Assembly (NCBI GenBank): GCA_973895155.1
Contig: OZ316898.1
Coordinates: 5,022,001 to 5,086,000, forward strand
DNA: 64,000 bases
From: Marsupella aquatica
Lineage: Eukaryota > Marchantiophyta
Reading direction: 5' to 3'
Below the pieces are notes generated by a model. The model was not told the origin of the DNA, did not search any database, and saw only the letters and a list, made by a program, of their open reading frames with translations. Positions within the stretch are counted from its first letter, which is position 1; each line of letters begins with the position of its first letter. A program made the translations under genes and the position numbers. Shown here in pieces: positions 1-11,841 of this stretch.

Positions 1-919
1 TCTCTTTCCCTGATTTCTTACTTCGAATCCCCTGATTTTGTTTACCGTATATGTCTGTGTACTGTTATGACACTACGATTCTCATGTCTCAACCCTTGAG
101 GTGCAAATGCTGAGCAATAGAAGAATACCGTCCCCACAATTTGGGTACTGCAGTTAGCCTTTGCTCAAAAGCAAATTTCCTCTTGAACACAATAAAACAG
201 GGGGTGGCATCCAGAATACTGCTATAAACACACAAAATTCCAAAACAATTATTTAGTGTGCAATTTTAGCATGCACTATGGTATTAGGGGGTAGCACTAT
301 ACATTGCCATCAAGTCTTAGAAAAGAAACCCAGCTTCATCTTACTTGTCAACGAGGTGCTAAACATTATCTAGTTGAGTGAAGACAACCAACCTACCAGG
401 CCATTGCCACCAGGCTGCCCTTCTATTCAATTCTCCATGAGACTGTGACTAATGTCAATGCTACTCTACAACAAACCCAGAATATGAAGCCTGGCAAACA
501 TGTTGACAAAGCTCCAAGCCAAGTATGCAGAGGCTTCTGTGGGCCACCCACCCAACACCAACTGACTTTATGCAAACTAGATTAAGCGTAAATTGTCCAA
601 GTATTATCTGCCATTGTAGGACTGGTGATAGGAAGAGCACCCAACAGTATGTTACAGGAGTTGCTGGGTCTGGGCTCAAAAGCATAGTTAGAGGCTGTTT
701 GCACAGAAGAACAGACACCTGCAGGGGTAGGGAGGAAGCTAATAATACAAAGGATAATAAGTGCAAGTGTACAAGGCGGACCCATAACCTCAAGAATGGG
801 AACATCAGCGCTACTAGTACCTTAGATTGGGAGGATCACACTCCCAGACTTGGTTCTAGTCCTAGCTACTGGATCCAGAGGAGGCTGGTGCCTAGATGAC
901 TGACTCTGACTCATTCCCA

Positions 920-1030
920 GGCCAAGGCCCTTGGTTCAAATCTGCCCCCAGGTTCAAGCCTGGCCTGCTGCTGTCCACTGAGGCATTTTGCAAGGAACTG
1001 CTGGGTGTAGACCATCTAAGCCCTAAGATA
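920..1030 (-). pseudogene. remnant of the HNL LRR-exon 3' end
   Basis: About 100 bases resemble the last part of the LRR exon and its downstream sequence at 1270-1370. They share the 'caggttcaa(g/a)cctggcctg' and 'gctgtccactgaggcatt' blocks and the 'gcaaggaactgctggg' block, with the rest of the exon missing. It lies just downstream of copy A, on the same strand, and looks like the end of an older, deleted copy. A similar remnant lies at 29950-30110 beside copy C. Confidence 0.5.
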
Positions 1031-1291
1031 AAACGTCCCAATTCAAGTCGAGAAATGCGAGTACTCAAGGAGCAAAGTATGGGCTTAATATATGGAGCAA
1101 GGAATATTAATTGAAACTGAACGTTTGGCACGATGGAGACTCGAGAATGAGAGCCAACTCGAATTCAACGGCGCTCCATCGCCCTTCCAAAAACGAAAAC
1201 AAAGAGGAAAAGAAGGAGAATGAGAGCCAAGCCTGCAAGCTGGGAAGTCCTTCGTGATTTCACAGCTCCCAGGCTCAAATCTGGCCCAGGT

Positions 1292-4200
1292 TCAAACCTG
1301 GCCTGATGCTGTCCATTTGAGGCGTTTCGCAGGAGTTTCGCAAGGAACTGCCGGGAGTAGAGCATTATTAAGAATGGGGCTGTTTCGAGCCGAGGCGATG
1401 CCTTCACCACGCCTACTTCTCCGGTAACACTTTCCTCCTGTAGCTCTATAATTGCCGAAATCCACATCATCACTTTCCCATTCTGCACAATCAGTCTCTA
1501 TCCAGCCCAATGTTCGCAGTTCCGAATCACCTAGGAATGGACACTTATCAACACGTAGCAGAATCCTCTCCGCGGAAGCTTTGTGGGAGGACCGCCCCGG
1601 TTCTGTTTTCCTTGTCTCGATACTTCTGTCTTCCTGAGGCGCAAGGTCCTCTCCCCAACTATCTGGTACATTCTTCAATCTCTCGCAATCCTTAAGTATC
1701 ACTCGTCTCAGAGAGGAAATACGTCCTAAGCCGTGCGGAAGGGTCTCTATCCTGGTCCAACATCGAAGCCACAGAATTTCTAGAGATGATAGGTTCCCAA
1801 CTTCTTCCGGTATATTGCTTAGGCTGCTCCCGGCAATCCTCAGTGTTCTCAGTGAGTGAAGCAGCCCTATGCTCTTCGGGAGGGCTTCCAGGCGTTTGGC
1901 ATCCCATATGAATAATGTTTGAAGCGCCTTGAGTTCTCCGAAGTTTTCAGGCAGTGTATCGAGCTGCTTCAACATTTTCAGCTGAAGTTCTTCCAAAGAC
2001 GAGAGCATACCAAAACTCGGAGGCAGACTTTCAAGGCGCGGAAGGTCCTCAAGACGCAGATATTTGAGTGACGATAAACTCCCAAACGAATCGGCCAACT
2101 CCCCCTGTCCACAATTGTCATGAAGCGATTCTGAAAGCTGTAGAAACTCGAGCATTCCGCAACTATACATAGAGAACTTCGTCAGAGATGTGAGGCGCCC
2201 AAAGGATTCCGGCAGACTTCTTAGCAGGTTACAGTGCATAATGGATAATGTCGCCAGGGAAGAGAGATTCCCCAAAGATTCCGGCAACTCCTTGACGTTG
2301 AGGCCCCAAAATTCCAAATGTTTCAGGGTCCGGAGGTGACCAATCGACTGCGGCAATTCCATTATTTTCAGGTCCGATAGTACCAAGCTATTCAACTTGG
2401 ATAGATCACCCAAATTCTCTGGGAGACGGGAAACTCCTTTGATACCGTCAAGCGATAAAATCCGCAATTTGGTTAACGTCCCCAACGCGCCGATAAATTC
2501 CTCCGGGACTGTGCACCATGCGAGTTTTAGGACAGCTAAATTTTTCATTCCCCGGAGACTAAACGGCGCGAAACTTTCGTCACGCAAATCAATTGGGAAC
2601 CTCCACATCAGTACGGAGAGCTTCTTTGGAAACTTCGTGCTGGACCCTTCAGGCGAAACACTTTGCAGATCCAAATATTTCAATTCTTCCAGCTTATCCA
2701 GAATTTTTAACTCAAGCGTCGTCGGCTCATCAGGACCATAGCCCCTCTGTCCTATCCGCAAGTGTTTTGTCTCGGGTTTCACCTGATGACATGTGAATCA
2801 CAGATAAGCATTTTCCGACAAGTACAACTACTGAGAGGGAAAACGGAGGAGACGCGAGTTTCTCATGCAACTGGATTCTGCGCCATAGGTAAGTATGAAT
2901 ACCACAACTGGAAATATAATGCAGCCGACTGTAATCTACAATTCATTTCTTTCAATTGCTCATTAGGAAACCCCGCTTAATTTTGCCACAAAGTCTCTGG
3001 TTCGTACTTACAGCATTGAGAATATCCATTCTGACACCGCGTTCACTGGACAACGATATCGATACTGTCCACCCCTTCGAGAGACATTTGGCCAGATCAC
3101 GCAGGTGCTCGTGCACCCATATCTCCCTCTGGTCGACATCCATTTCTTCGACTCTACTACAGGCGATTTCCTTCACCATAGATGTACTCAGCAAGCTCGC
3201 CCAGGCTAAATGTGAATTTCCATAAGCAGTGCTCCAAGCTGCGAGGGCTTGGTCTACACGTTGCCCAAAGAAATACGTCCCGGCTTCAATGAACATGCCT
3301 TGTAGGTCACTATCAAGGCCATCATAGCTCACTTTCAAGGAAGACCACACTTCGTCATCCCGACGCCCATACACAGATTCCGCATTTCCAAGCTTCTCTA
3401 TTGTGTCCTCCCACACCTCAGCGTTAGTCTGGTGACGTCTGAGACAGCACCCCGTTACTTCCAACGTCAGTGGTAGCCCGCCGCATTTCCTTACCACTCC
3501 ATCCACATTCTTTTTCAAGCGATGATTTTCTTGTATGAGATGGTCTGGAATTTTGTCTTCCCCAAATGCATGTCGGCAGAAGAGCTGCTTTGCCTCGTCA
3601 TAGATGAGAAAATCAACGTCGTAGATGTCACAGGTCGGAAAAACATCCAAAACGCCTTGATCGCGACTTGTAATGATCAAACGGCTACCTTCCCCAAAGA
3701 AATCCAAATTGCTTAACCGTTTGATTTGTGTATGATGAACATCATCCACGACAAGCAGTGTGTTTGTCTTCTGTAGGTCAGACCACTGAATCAGATTTGT
3801 GTGAACTTTAGTCCCTCGGCGATAGCAATTTTCGAGTAGCTGGTCCTTGAGCTGGTCCTTGTTGCCTTTCACATTCTCAGCAAAACAAGCAAACTCAAAA
3901 TTTCTAGAGATGTTGTTGAACACTTCCTTCGCAATTGTTGTTTTCCCGATTCCGCCCATGCCAACAATGCCTACTACTCGTGCATGTGCCACCTTTACTT
4001 CAACCTCGTGAGAACGCTTTTGCAAACCAGTCGGATAGATCGGGAGCTCATGAAGTAGCCCCGCTGCCTGCAAAAGATAAAACGGATATATCCGAGTCAA
4101 ATAATGTCAAATTGAACTAAGGATACTCACTTTATCAGAATAATCGCTAAACCCAAAAAGAGAAGGGTGCGAATGATCACATGGATACTAGCACCTGCAA

Positions 4201-6583
4201 GGACCTCCCAAAATGACTACATCATCGTAGAGAAATATATCAGGATAGCGAGAGTTGTGCCCAGTTTGCATGATTGTAATGTAGGTTGCTGTCATGCTCA
4301 ACTGCTATGTTCTGCTCGGCAATTTTATTTGTCAATCTTCATCGATACTGTCGGGTCTCACTTTTTGTCAAGACGATTGACCATGTATTCAGACCTTATA
4401 CCCAGGCCAAACAGGCGTACATGATAGTCTATAGAATGACAGCTACCGCAGAGAGTGGGACAGTGTTTTTCTCTCTTCGTTCTTGTCTGCTGCTGCGCTT
4501 TAGGGATGATTCGAAGGACCCATCTCCTCTCTCAATCAAATCAACCTTACGAGGCGATCTATTTGAGAATTCTTGCTCCCTATAGTACTCATTGTCTGAC
4601 CCTTTGAGACCGAAGTCATTGCTGATGGTAGTACCGATTACAGATTATAAGCAATGGTATCGCAAGGACTGTATCCTAACTGTATCCAGTCTTCTGTGCA
4701 ATACCGGAAAGTTCCACGGATAAACTCAGGCAACAAGGTTTCATTGCACACTCAACTGATATTCTTCACGTGAAAACTACAACACAATCCATCCGCAAGA
4801 AGTGCCCTGGTAGAATTCGGTGGATACACAGGTGTCCTTGGAAGTAGTTTGCAACACCGCCTCCAAAGCTTCGGTTACAGTGTGCACAAAAGGTGGCTGA
4901 TAACGATTTAAAAGGAGCTAACCAAATGCCATCACAGTCGGAACAAAGAAAGTACGTTCGCGGTGCTTGCAATGCTATGGAGGAAAGGTGTAGGCGCATT
5001 GTTAAATTGGAGGGACAACGATCGTACATTCCGAATGCTACTAAAAATGCTGCGAACGAGTTTCTCGAGCTGATAGTAGCCACTTGACGTTTTATCTTCT
5101 GGCTTGCAAATTTCAAAATGGTCTGCATCCCTGACAGTGAAAGACTGCCCTCCTCTTGCAGATGCCTCCTCGACTACCACCAGACCTTTGAACCGACCCT
5201 GCACACCCAGGAAAAGCAGCATTATATCCCTAAGTTACATCATTCTTATGCTTTGCAAAAAACATTCCTTGACAAGAGGTTTGCCAAGATTTGTACAATA
5301 AACCCTCCTAAGCAAATATATGGAACAGCCAATTTTGCTTCTATCTGAACACGGTTGACGAGTCTACTACACACATCTACGAGATGCATGCCCAGCTAGA
5401 ACATCCACGATTGGGGAAGCCATTCCGCCGGCCAAGCAATGAACACAAAGCGGGGAGTCAATTCATCTTAGAATATTGCGGATATAATAAGCATTTGCAA
5501 AACTTTTGACCCACGCTGCCACACACTTTAAGAATACACAATATCCGAATACAGTGTCAAGATCAAATTGGTCGTCATTGGGATGACGTTCACCTAATTT
5601 ACTCATTCTACGCAAAAAACAACTGGTCAGCAGAAACACAGCTGGCTTTGAAACTATATGTACCGATTGAACAGGGCGACCAGCTCCAATTGCGTGGATT
5701 TGCCATCCATATAATTTGCACAAAGGATCGAACTCGTAATTAAGCCGTGCTCCTTCTTTGCTCAAAACTCGAAAGTATGACCACAAAGGGTGTCCCTTAT
5801 CTCCAAATTTCTCGAAAATGCCACTCCCGTTATGAGGAGTGCTGTAATAGAATATTCCTTTGACATTGTCAAGAAACATTTTTGTCGTCGGATTGGTCAG
5901 CTGTTTATGAGCTTGTAAACAGAGCTGTTTGATAACCATACCACCAAAGCAATGGCCAACCAGTATCACTGGACAGTTCCAATGTTGACCAACACCCGCT
6001 TGAATTAGGTCGGATATCAAATTTTCGCCAGTAATGTACATGTCCAAACTTGCCTTCAAGTGGGATCGCCTTTTTACGAATCCATCACAAGAAATATACA
6101 GGATCTCGGCAGTAGGAAAATCTTCAAGCAACCACTCGTCAGGCCAACTGACAGACCTGTCTCTACTTTCCCAATTGCGGAAATGAGGATCCGATGAATC
6201 ATCAAATTGAAGTCCATGAAAAAATAAAATTTGCAGAGTAGGAGTGCCAGGCGGCCTGTCGAATTTGTAGACCGACTCATTCACCTAAGAAAAGCAATTA
6301 GCAACATCAGTATGTGCAGTTAGATATCCACCAAAATAGTCTCTGTATCCCGGCAGAGAGTTTGTTGTCAACCAGTCACGAAAATAATAGTGATTTAATA
6401 CAAATCTTACGGTCAAGGTCGCTCATAGTAGAAAATGTTACTGCAGGTGGTCTACCACGCGAACGCAAGCGACATCACACAATTGGGAATCTGGTAGTCT
6501 GGTCTGGGGACTACCTTACGAAGACTTTGAGACCCGACTGGAGCGTCTGAAGAGGATGGAGAACCAAGATGTAAGGTCGTCAT
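1292..6583 (-). CDS. alpha/beta-hydrolase NB-ARC LRR immune receptor (HNL), copy A
   Basis: Probable intracellular pathogen receptor. Exons on the minus strand are 6583-6515, 6284-5664, 5198-5028, 4067-3012 and 2782-1292, giving 1135 aa; all four introns are GT-AG and phase 0. Exon 1 (MTTLHLGS...) is short and conserved in all three copies. Residues 24-257 form an alpha/beta hydrolase: HG near 46, nucleophile elbow GHCFGG with Cys135 in place of Ser, and the late DADHF His257. Residues 288-639 are NB-ARC: P-loop GMGGIGKTT at 323-331, kinase-2 LLVVDDV at 391-397, RNBS-B GSRLIITSRD at 414-423, GGLPL near 484, and an MHD-like VHEHLRDL at 605-612. Residues 640-1135 are about a dozen plant LRRs (LPxxxGxLxxLxxL) plus a basic tail. 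Exons 2 and 5 begin with GTG directly after an acceptor, so those are not starts. The ATG at 6583 was chosen because it is followed by 69 in-frame bases and a donor in A and B (75 in C). The family call is secure; exact termini are less so. Confidence 0.88.
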
Positions 6584-9500
6584 TTTGTTTTGCTTGAGAT
6601 TTAAAAGGACCGTGAAGTATCTCGTAGGTCCAAGGGAGTCAAAAGGAAGCTCGGATGTCGATGTCTCCGAGGAAGAGAGAAATGAACGGAGCTCACTAAA
6701 TAAAACCTGCGACTTTTGAACAATTCACGGACTCGTCAGCATTGCCGTGTCAAGAAAGGCACGGCAGTCAAACAAAGCTGTGCTTGGGATACATTCTTTA
6801 AAGCACAAGGCTTTGTTCTGAAGAGTCACACAGCGAAGAAATTCACAGAAGTAATCCTAGTAGCATTATGCTCGTCAATTCCAATCAGTGCTTGTAGACT
6901 CTCACTGATCCTAGATCATCAACCGTGACGGAGCCCTGAAAGATTGATTGATATGCTCTAATAGTAAGGGTCTAAAATGGTCCCGGTTCTACTAGTGACA
7001 GGCCGTAAGAGTCGCCAAAAGTAAACAAACAGGAAGCCGGCTCAGCAGGACATTCAAATAGAGTATGACTTGGACCTAACCCTTTAACTTCGGAATACAT
7101 GAGAAACGCCTATATTGAATCCCGTAGTGCTTAAGAAGATTCTATACATGAGCGACCTTTGCAGCATTATGCTTCAATTGCTTCAAGTTGGAGGCCTCTG
7201 AAGTACATACCTTTTGGGAAGGACGGAGCCATCAGCTAGAGGATCCAAGTAGCGGATACCGACGTCAACGTAAGCATCCGGCCACTTGGGGCTTTAGTAG
7301 ATTGATTCATCACGGCCGCCCTTGGTGCTTGACTGCGACTGTGCAGCAGTCAAATAAAGTCAAACTGTTACCTGAAGGGTTTTTTAAACGCCAATTCAGA
7401 TATTGGTGACTAATGGGAACGGAAAATGAAGAAACTCATTGACCAACAGATCCGTCCTCCCCTGGAAGCCAGGGACAACTGAAATGCATTTGACTACCAA
7501 TCACCTAACCAGTTGTTGCTAGACTTCACTCCCCTCCTCTCCTGATGACTGATAACTAAGAGAAAACAGCGCTGTGATGGGGACCAAGTAAAATGTAGCT
7601 GGCTTAAGGAAATCGTGCATTAACGAAATCATGTCATTCACGATGTAGGCTCGACAGCAGATGTGCAAACATCGATGTGCGGCTCAGTGGTAATCTCTAA
7701 ACTCACATAGCATCCACGACACCGGGCCACAACAATGTGCTCGAAGACGGCCAACACGGTAAGTCCATGTCCAGGACGAGTTTCCGCACCACAATTTATG
7801 CCAGAGTGACTAAAGACCAGGTCGGGTCCAACGACTCGTTGGGGGTTCACTCTTCAAAGGAAGAGTTAGCCGAAATGCTTGGGAACTTGCACACCCAGTC
7901 CCGAAAGCTTCACACCGTTCCTGTATGTGCATGACAATCACCTGAAGCAAAACGCATCTGCCATTATTCCCTCCCCGCGTCCGCCTAGAGCAGCTGAAAC
8001 CCTGTAGAAGTTCGCAAAAGAAATCAAGCTGCTCTCCTCTCCTCTCAAGCTGACCTTGCTCGAGGAATGCAGAGAAAGTAAAAGTTAGCCCTCGCTAGCA
8101 AAGACGCCCTTCCCATTAAGGAGCTCCTCTACTTCACACCCATGCACGTCGTCCCTCCACTGACGAACTCTGCTCATGTAACTACAGGGCACAAACTAAT
8201 ATCAGACACTTCAGTGAGCACAAAGCTCCGTCCGACGAAGTGCAGGATGAGAGCCAGCTCAAGTGTGTACTTTACAAACTTATTTACCTTTGTATAATAT
8301 AAGTAGCCAGAGTCTTCTGGGCAACTTCCGTTTGGACAAACTGAGCTCTGCGCACCTCCCAAGGTCCGTCATAACTCGTCACACCACCCTCATGGCCTGG
8401 TACCGAAAACACTGTGAAGGAGCCTTCTGCCAACACGTTGGAAGGCGTTTCTCCACACGCGTTTCTCTCGTGGACCCGTCCTTCTTCTGTATGCTGTAAT
8501 ATTTTTAAGGAAGTTAACACGTGCTTGATTTCATGCTGTGGGCCGTGCCGTTTAGCATTTTCAATCTTTAAGTCTGGTGCGGTGACTTAATTTGCTTCTT
8601 GAGTTCAGTGGTGTTGAAAAATACCGTCACGATACCCCAAGGAGTCTGCTATATATTCTTTTGAGAAGTAAATCAGGTTTCGCACGTTCAACCTCAACAG
8701 CAGTCCTGCTTGTGCCAAAGCAGATGTGGAGCCAAGTGACTTACAATGTTTTGGAGTTTTCTTCCTTGATAGGTATTAGTAGTGACAAATGGCATGTGGT
8801 CCTCCTAGCGAAGAACGTCCTAGTGGTGTTCTCAAGGCATTACGGCTTTGGATTTTAGTTTGCCTCGTGAACACCTTCGAATCTACAGCACGTCCCCTAA
8901 ACATTGATTTTCTTCACAAGCAATTTAACGATTCTAATTGAGCTCTATGAATTCTGTTCAAATGCAAGTAAATTGCTCAATCACTCTTGTCAAAAGCTAC
9001 AACATCGAAGCAACTGTATTCGAACACATGCAAAAATCCTTTACAGACATCTGAAAAGGAAACTGCTGCAGCCATTCTATAGGATTTGCAGTTTTAATAG
9101 GTAGGGCGAGGGTACCACAAACGAGAATGCCGTGTTGAAATGTGTGAGAAGTTTCTGTGTATCATCCTAGGCCAGTGGGTGAATTCTTGTTTTTCACCAT
9201 GTTCTACCCTACCATGATCTCTTTTTGCTATATGATAAAATTCAGAGTTCTACCCAGGAAGAAACCTATCCTTTTGGAATTTGGTGATCTAGAAAAGCTT
9301 TACTAGAATTATACGCTTTGTTTAGTTTATTAACAACAGGGAACTGGATAAGCTTTACTACAAATCATGACATTATTTTTGAGACTGTCAAATTAGAATT
9401 ATGAAAAATATGGTAAATGGGTTTGATACAAAAATCCTTGGAAATGGATGAGTAAAAAATCATACAAGGAATAAACATGACGTCAGTTTGAGCTACGGTA

Positions 9501-9673
9501 GTAGTCACTAACTAATCTCACTTATCACGAGCACAACTTGTATATGTATGTATCAATGTTCGATGCATATGTGCAAGTTGAGCAAACTCCTCTTTTGGGT
9601 TCATAAATAACAAACAATTATAGCGATAGAGATACCTCAGTGTAAACATTGACTTCAGCAACTAGCCTATGGG
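6584..9673. other. 5' flank of HNL copy A, no assured gene
   Basis: This is upstream sequence of copy A and must contain its promoter and 5' leader. It aligns along its length with the flank of copy B (22434-26372) and up to about 8100 with that of copy C (to 37190). I saw no recognisable protein domain. A 78-codon minus-strand open frame at 8284-8520 ends at a GTAAAT donor-like site and is also open in unit B (24128-24364); it is treated as a finding, not a gene. Confidence 0.5.
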
Positions 9674-9966
9674 ACCATCCATTTAGTGTTTTGCTCACAT
9701 TGCAACATGCATAAAGTTGGATGGGCTTTGCCGTATTTTCTCGAGAGTTCATCAGTGAAACTACCGGCCTTAATTTTATTACTGTCCAAACAACCAGGAG
9801 GGGGGAAAGAGCTTTGAATCCTTCTTACAAGACGGTGATGTCGCTCTCTCTCTCGTACAGAGTGAAATTTTGTTCATAAGATTTATGAAGATTTCATAGA
9901 ATGGGACGCTTGTGAAAACTACAATCGAGGTTTACGTATCGATTGATTGTTGCGATGTACTGGTAG

Positions 9967-10017
9967 GTACGGTGAAGTGGTGGATGTGAATCTGGTTAGG
10001 GACCGACAAGGCCACCG
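9967..10017 (+). pseudogene. isolated RRM exon fragment, RBMX2/Ist3-like
   Basis: The stretch between an acceptor-like TAG (ending 9966) and a strong GTAAGT donor (10018) reads YGEVVDVNLVRDRQGHR. The first 12 residues match, from memory, the start of the second half of the RRM in plant RBMX2/Ist3-type splicing proteins. No neighbouring exon with the rest of the RRM was recognised, so this is probably a captured or decayed gene fragment. The assignment rests on a short match. Confidence 0.4.
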
Positions 10018-10714
10018 GTAAGTCGATCTAAGAGGGTTCGTGTTTCTGCCTTGTGAAGAGCAGCGGAGTACCGTTCTTGCAGTCGGTTAGAGTTCAGTTG
10101 CAAACTCGATCATGTGAGCTGGAGATATACGTTTCAAAGAGAACAAAAGTCAATTCAAATTAGCAAGGATAATGTTCAGAAACCAATTCTAACATCTGGA
10201 CTTCTGCAGTGTCAACTGATGAATTCCGGTCTCTTATACTTTATGAAGTTCTATTTTGGAGTGAAAGAAGGTGGCAAATTTGTGCATGGTGGTAGACGAG
10301 CTCATTTTGTGCTGCGACTTTTGGAGAAACTAATCTTGTCATCGGGGATGCTGCTGTATGTCTTGTTTAAGCAGATGATCGACTTGAATGTTGCCCGGGT
10401 TGTTAGAAGAACAAATCGTGATGATTATGTCACCAATTATGAGAAGGAAGTAGAAGAGGACGAAGAGGACGAACAAAAGAAGAGGGAGAGAGGGGTGTCT
10501 GGTATGCTTTCCAGGGTGAGGAATGCGACCGTGGAGATGCTTGTAAATTTTCTCATGACCCACATATATTCTACTTCTCTGTGTCTTCTTGTGGAGATAT
10601 ACTCTCGTCTAGGCTTCCTCGCGCTCAGCAATTAGCACACCGTCTGACTTTCTGTATGAAGAGCCCCGTGAATCAGATCTACCAGTTGCTCATACAAACG
10701 AGTTCCGGGTTCTA

Positions 10715-11230
10715 TCTATGGACATGCCTTGTTCGTCAAGAAAAAGGGCATCACCCCACACCCGCATGCTGCTGAAGCACTCCATACGAAGTCCTCGGAC
10801 TGAAGTGCGGTACTCCGATTGCTCGAAAGACTGAAGTACTCCTACACCGATAAAGATGCCTCGCGCCGCGATCTACCCAGAGCTTCCATAGACACGATGC
10901 CTTGCTCTTCAAGAAGCACGACATCAAACCAAACTGCAGAGCTGCAGCTCCACAATTATGAAGCAAGTGCTCCAGGCTCACTAGTTCTGTACTTCGATTG
11001 CTCACAAAACACTACAATAAAGTCCTGCTACGACGATGAAAATACCCCGAGCCTCAAGGACTCGAATCTAGGAAAGCTCACAAAAACAACTTGAGTTCCT
11101 TCTTCCATGGACACGATGCCTTGCTCTTCAAGAAGGACGACAACACCCAACCGAACCCAAACCCGCCCTCCAGAGCTGCGGCTCCATAATTCATGAAGCA
11201 AGCGGTCCAACTCAAGCGCTGTACCCTTAC
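10715..11230. repeat. tandem repeat, about 170-220-bp period, 3 units
   Basis: The block beginning 'gacacgatgccttgctcttcaa' recurs near 10721 (diverged), 10891 and 11110, each followed by similar 'agctgcggctcca(c)aat' text. The units have diverged and none is coding. It lies in the spacer between HNL units A and B. Confidence 0.6.
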
Positions 11231-11319
11231 ACAAACCAAATATTCAATTGTTGGCTGAACTATGTTCAGCTATGTATTGGGGGCCCAAAAAAAGCCCCCA
11301 AGATACTTTTGTCAAAAAT

Positions 11320-11790
11320 ACATACAGATATTCAACTTGTACTCCCATGGCACCATTTTGCAAACCCTCATCACATTTTATGGGAAAGAAAAGCCCGGAT
11401 AAACGCAAGAGTTGAGAAGATGCTCCGATGGACCCATCAAACCCCTGCCAATGACACAAACCAAATATTAAATTTTAGACCTATGGCACTATTTGCATTT
11501 TTTCTATTTCCCATGAGAAAGAAAAGCCATGATGGACACACAGATCTGAAAAGATGCTTTTATGGACTCAACAAACCCACGGCCAGCACAAAGCAAATAT
11601 TCAATTGTACTCCCATGGCACCATTTGCAATTTTTATGGTAACCCAGTCACATTTTACGGGGAAGGAAAGGCAGGACAGACACAACGAGTTGAGAAGATG
11701 CTCTGATGGATTCATCGAACAACCCCGCCACCAACACAAACCAAATATTCAATTGAAAATCCCATCACACTATTTGCAATTTGTATGCTA
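11320..11790. repeat. tandem repeat, about 135-bp period, 3-4 units
   Basis: 'cccatggcaccattttgca' and variants recur near 11339, 11473, 11605 and 11753. Each is followed by a 'gggaaagaaaag' block, a 'gagttgagaagatgctc' block and 'acacaaaccaaatattcaa'. A 160-codon open frame across it (11309-11791) is a by-product of the repeat. Confidence 0.75.
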
Positions 11791-11841
11791 ACCCTAGCTC
11801 ATAACATTCTATGAGAACAGTTTTTAAGTACATTGCCACTA

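Larger units (their letters stand above)
1..9673. repeat. tandem segmental duplication, unit A
   Basis: First of three paralogous blocks that each carry an HNL gene. Positions 60-560 match 13660-14470, the gene region matches 16986-22433 and 30710-35819, and 6584-9673 matches 22434-26372 apart from extra material in B. Similarity to unit B stops near 9673, where A continues with unrelated sequence and B runs into LINE sequence. The left end lies at or before the window edge. Boundaries were judged by eye. Confidence 0.8.

Noticed and set aside
2782-2784. GTG as a start codon of a separate LRR gene (likewise 6284, 18551 and 32122)
   Set aside because: Each GTG directly follows a conserved intron acceptor and joins in phase 0 to the preceding exon.
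3522-3716. 64-codon plus-strand frame inside the NB-ARC exon, also open in B and C
   Set aside because: Antisense shadow of a highly conserved coding exon, kept open by the NB-ARC codons.
4932-5222. Hydrolase exon 3 starting upstream at 5222 (MLLFLGVQ...)
   Set aside because: That acceptor would need a phase-2 donor, which exon 2 lacks. The acceptor TGCAG before 5198 joins in phase 0 in all three copies and gives GAGRPVQS-GRFKGLVVVEEA.
10114-10635. 173-codon plus-strand open frame with an acidic/Lys-rich stretch
   Set aside because: No recognised domain, no paralogue in the other units and no clear splice context. It could be part of the decayed gene beside the RRM-like exon, but I cannot support it as a gene.
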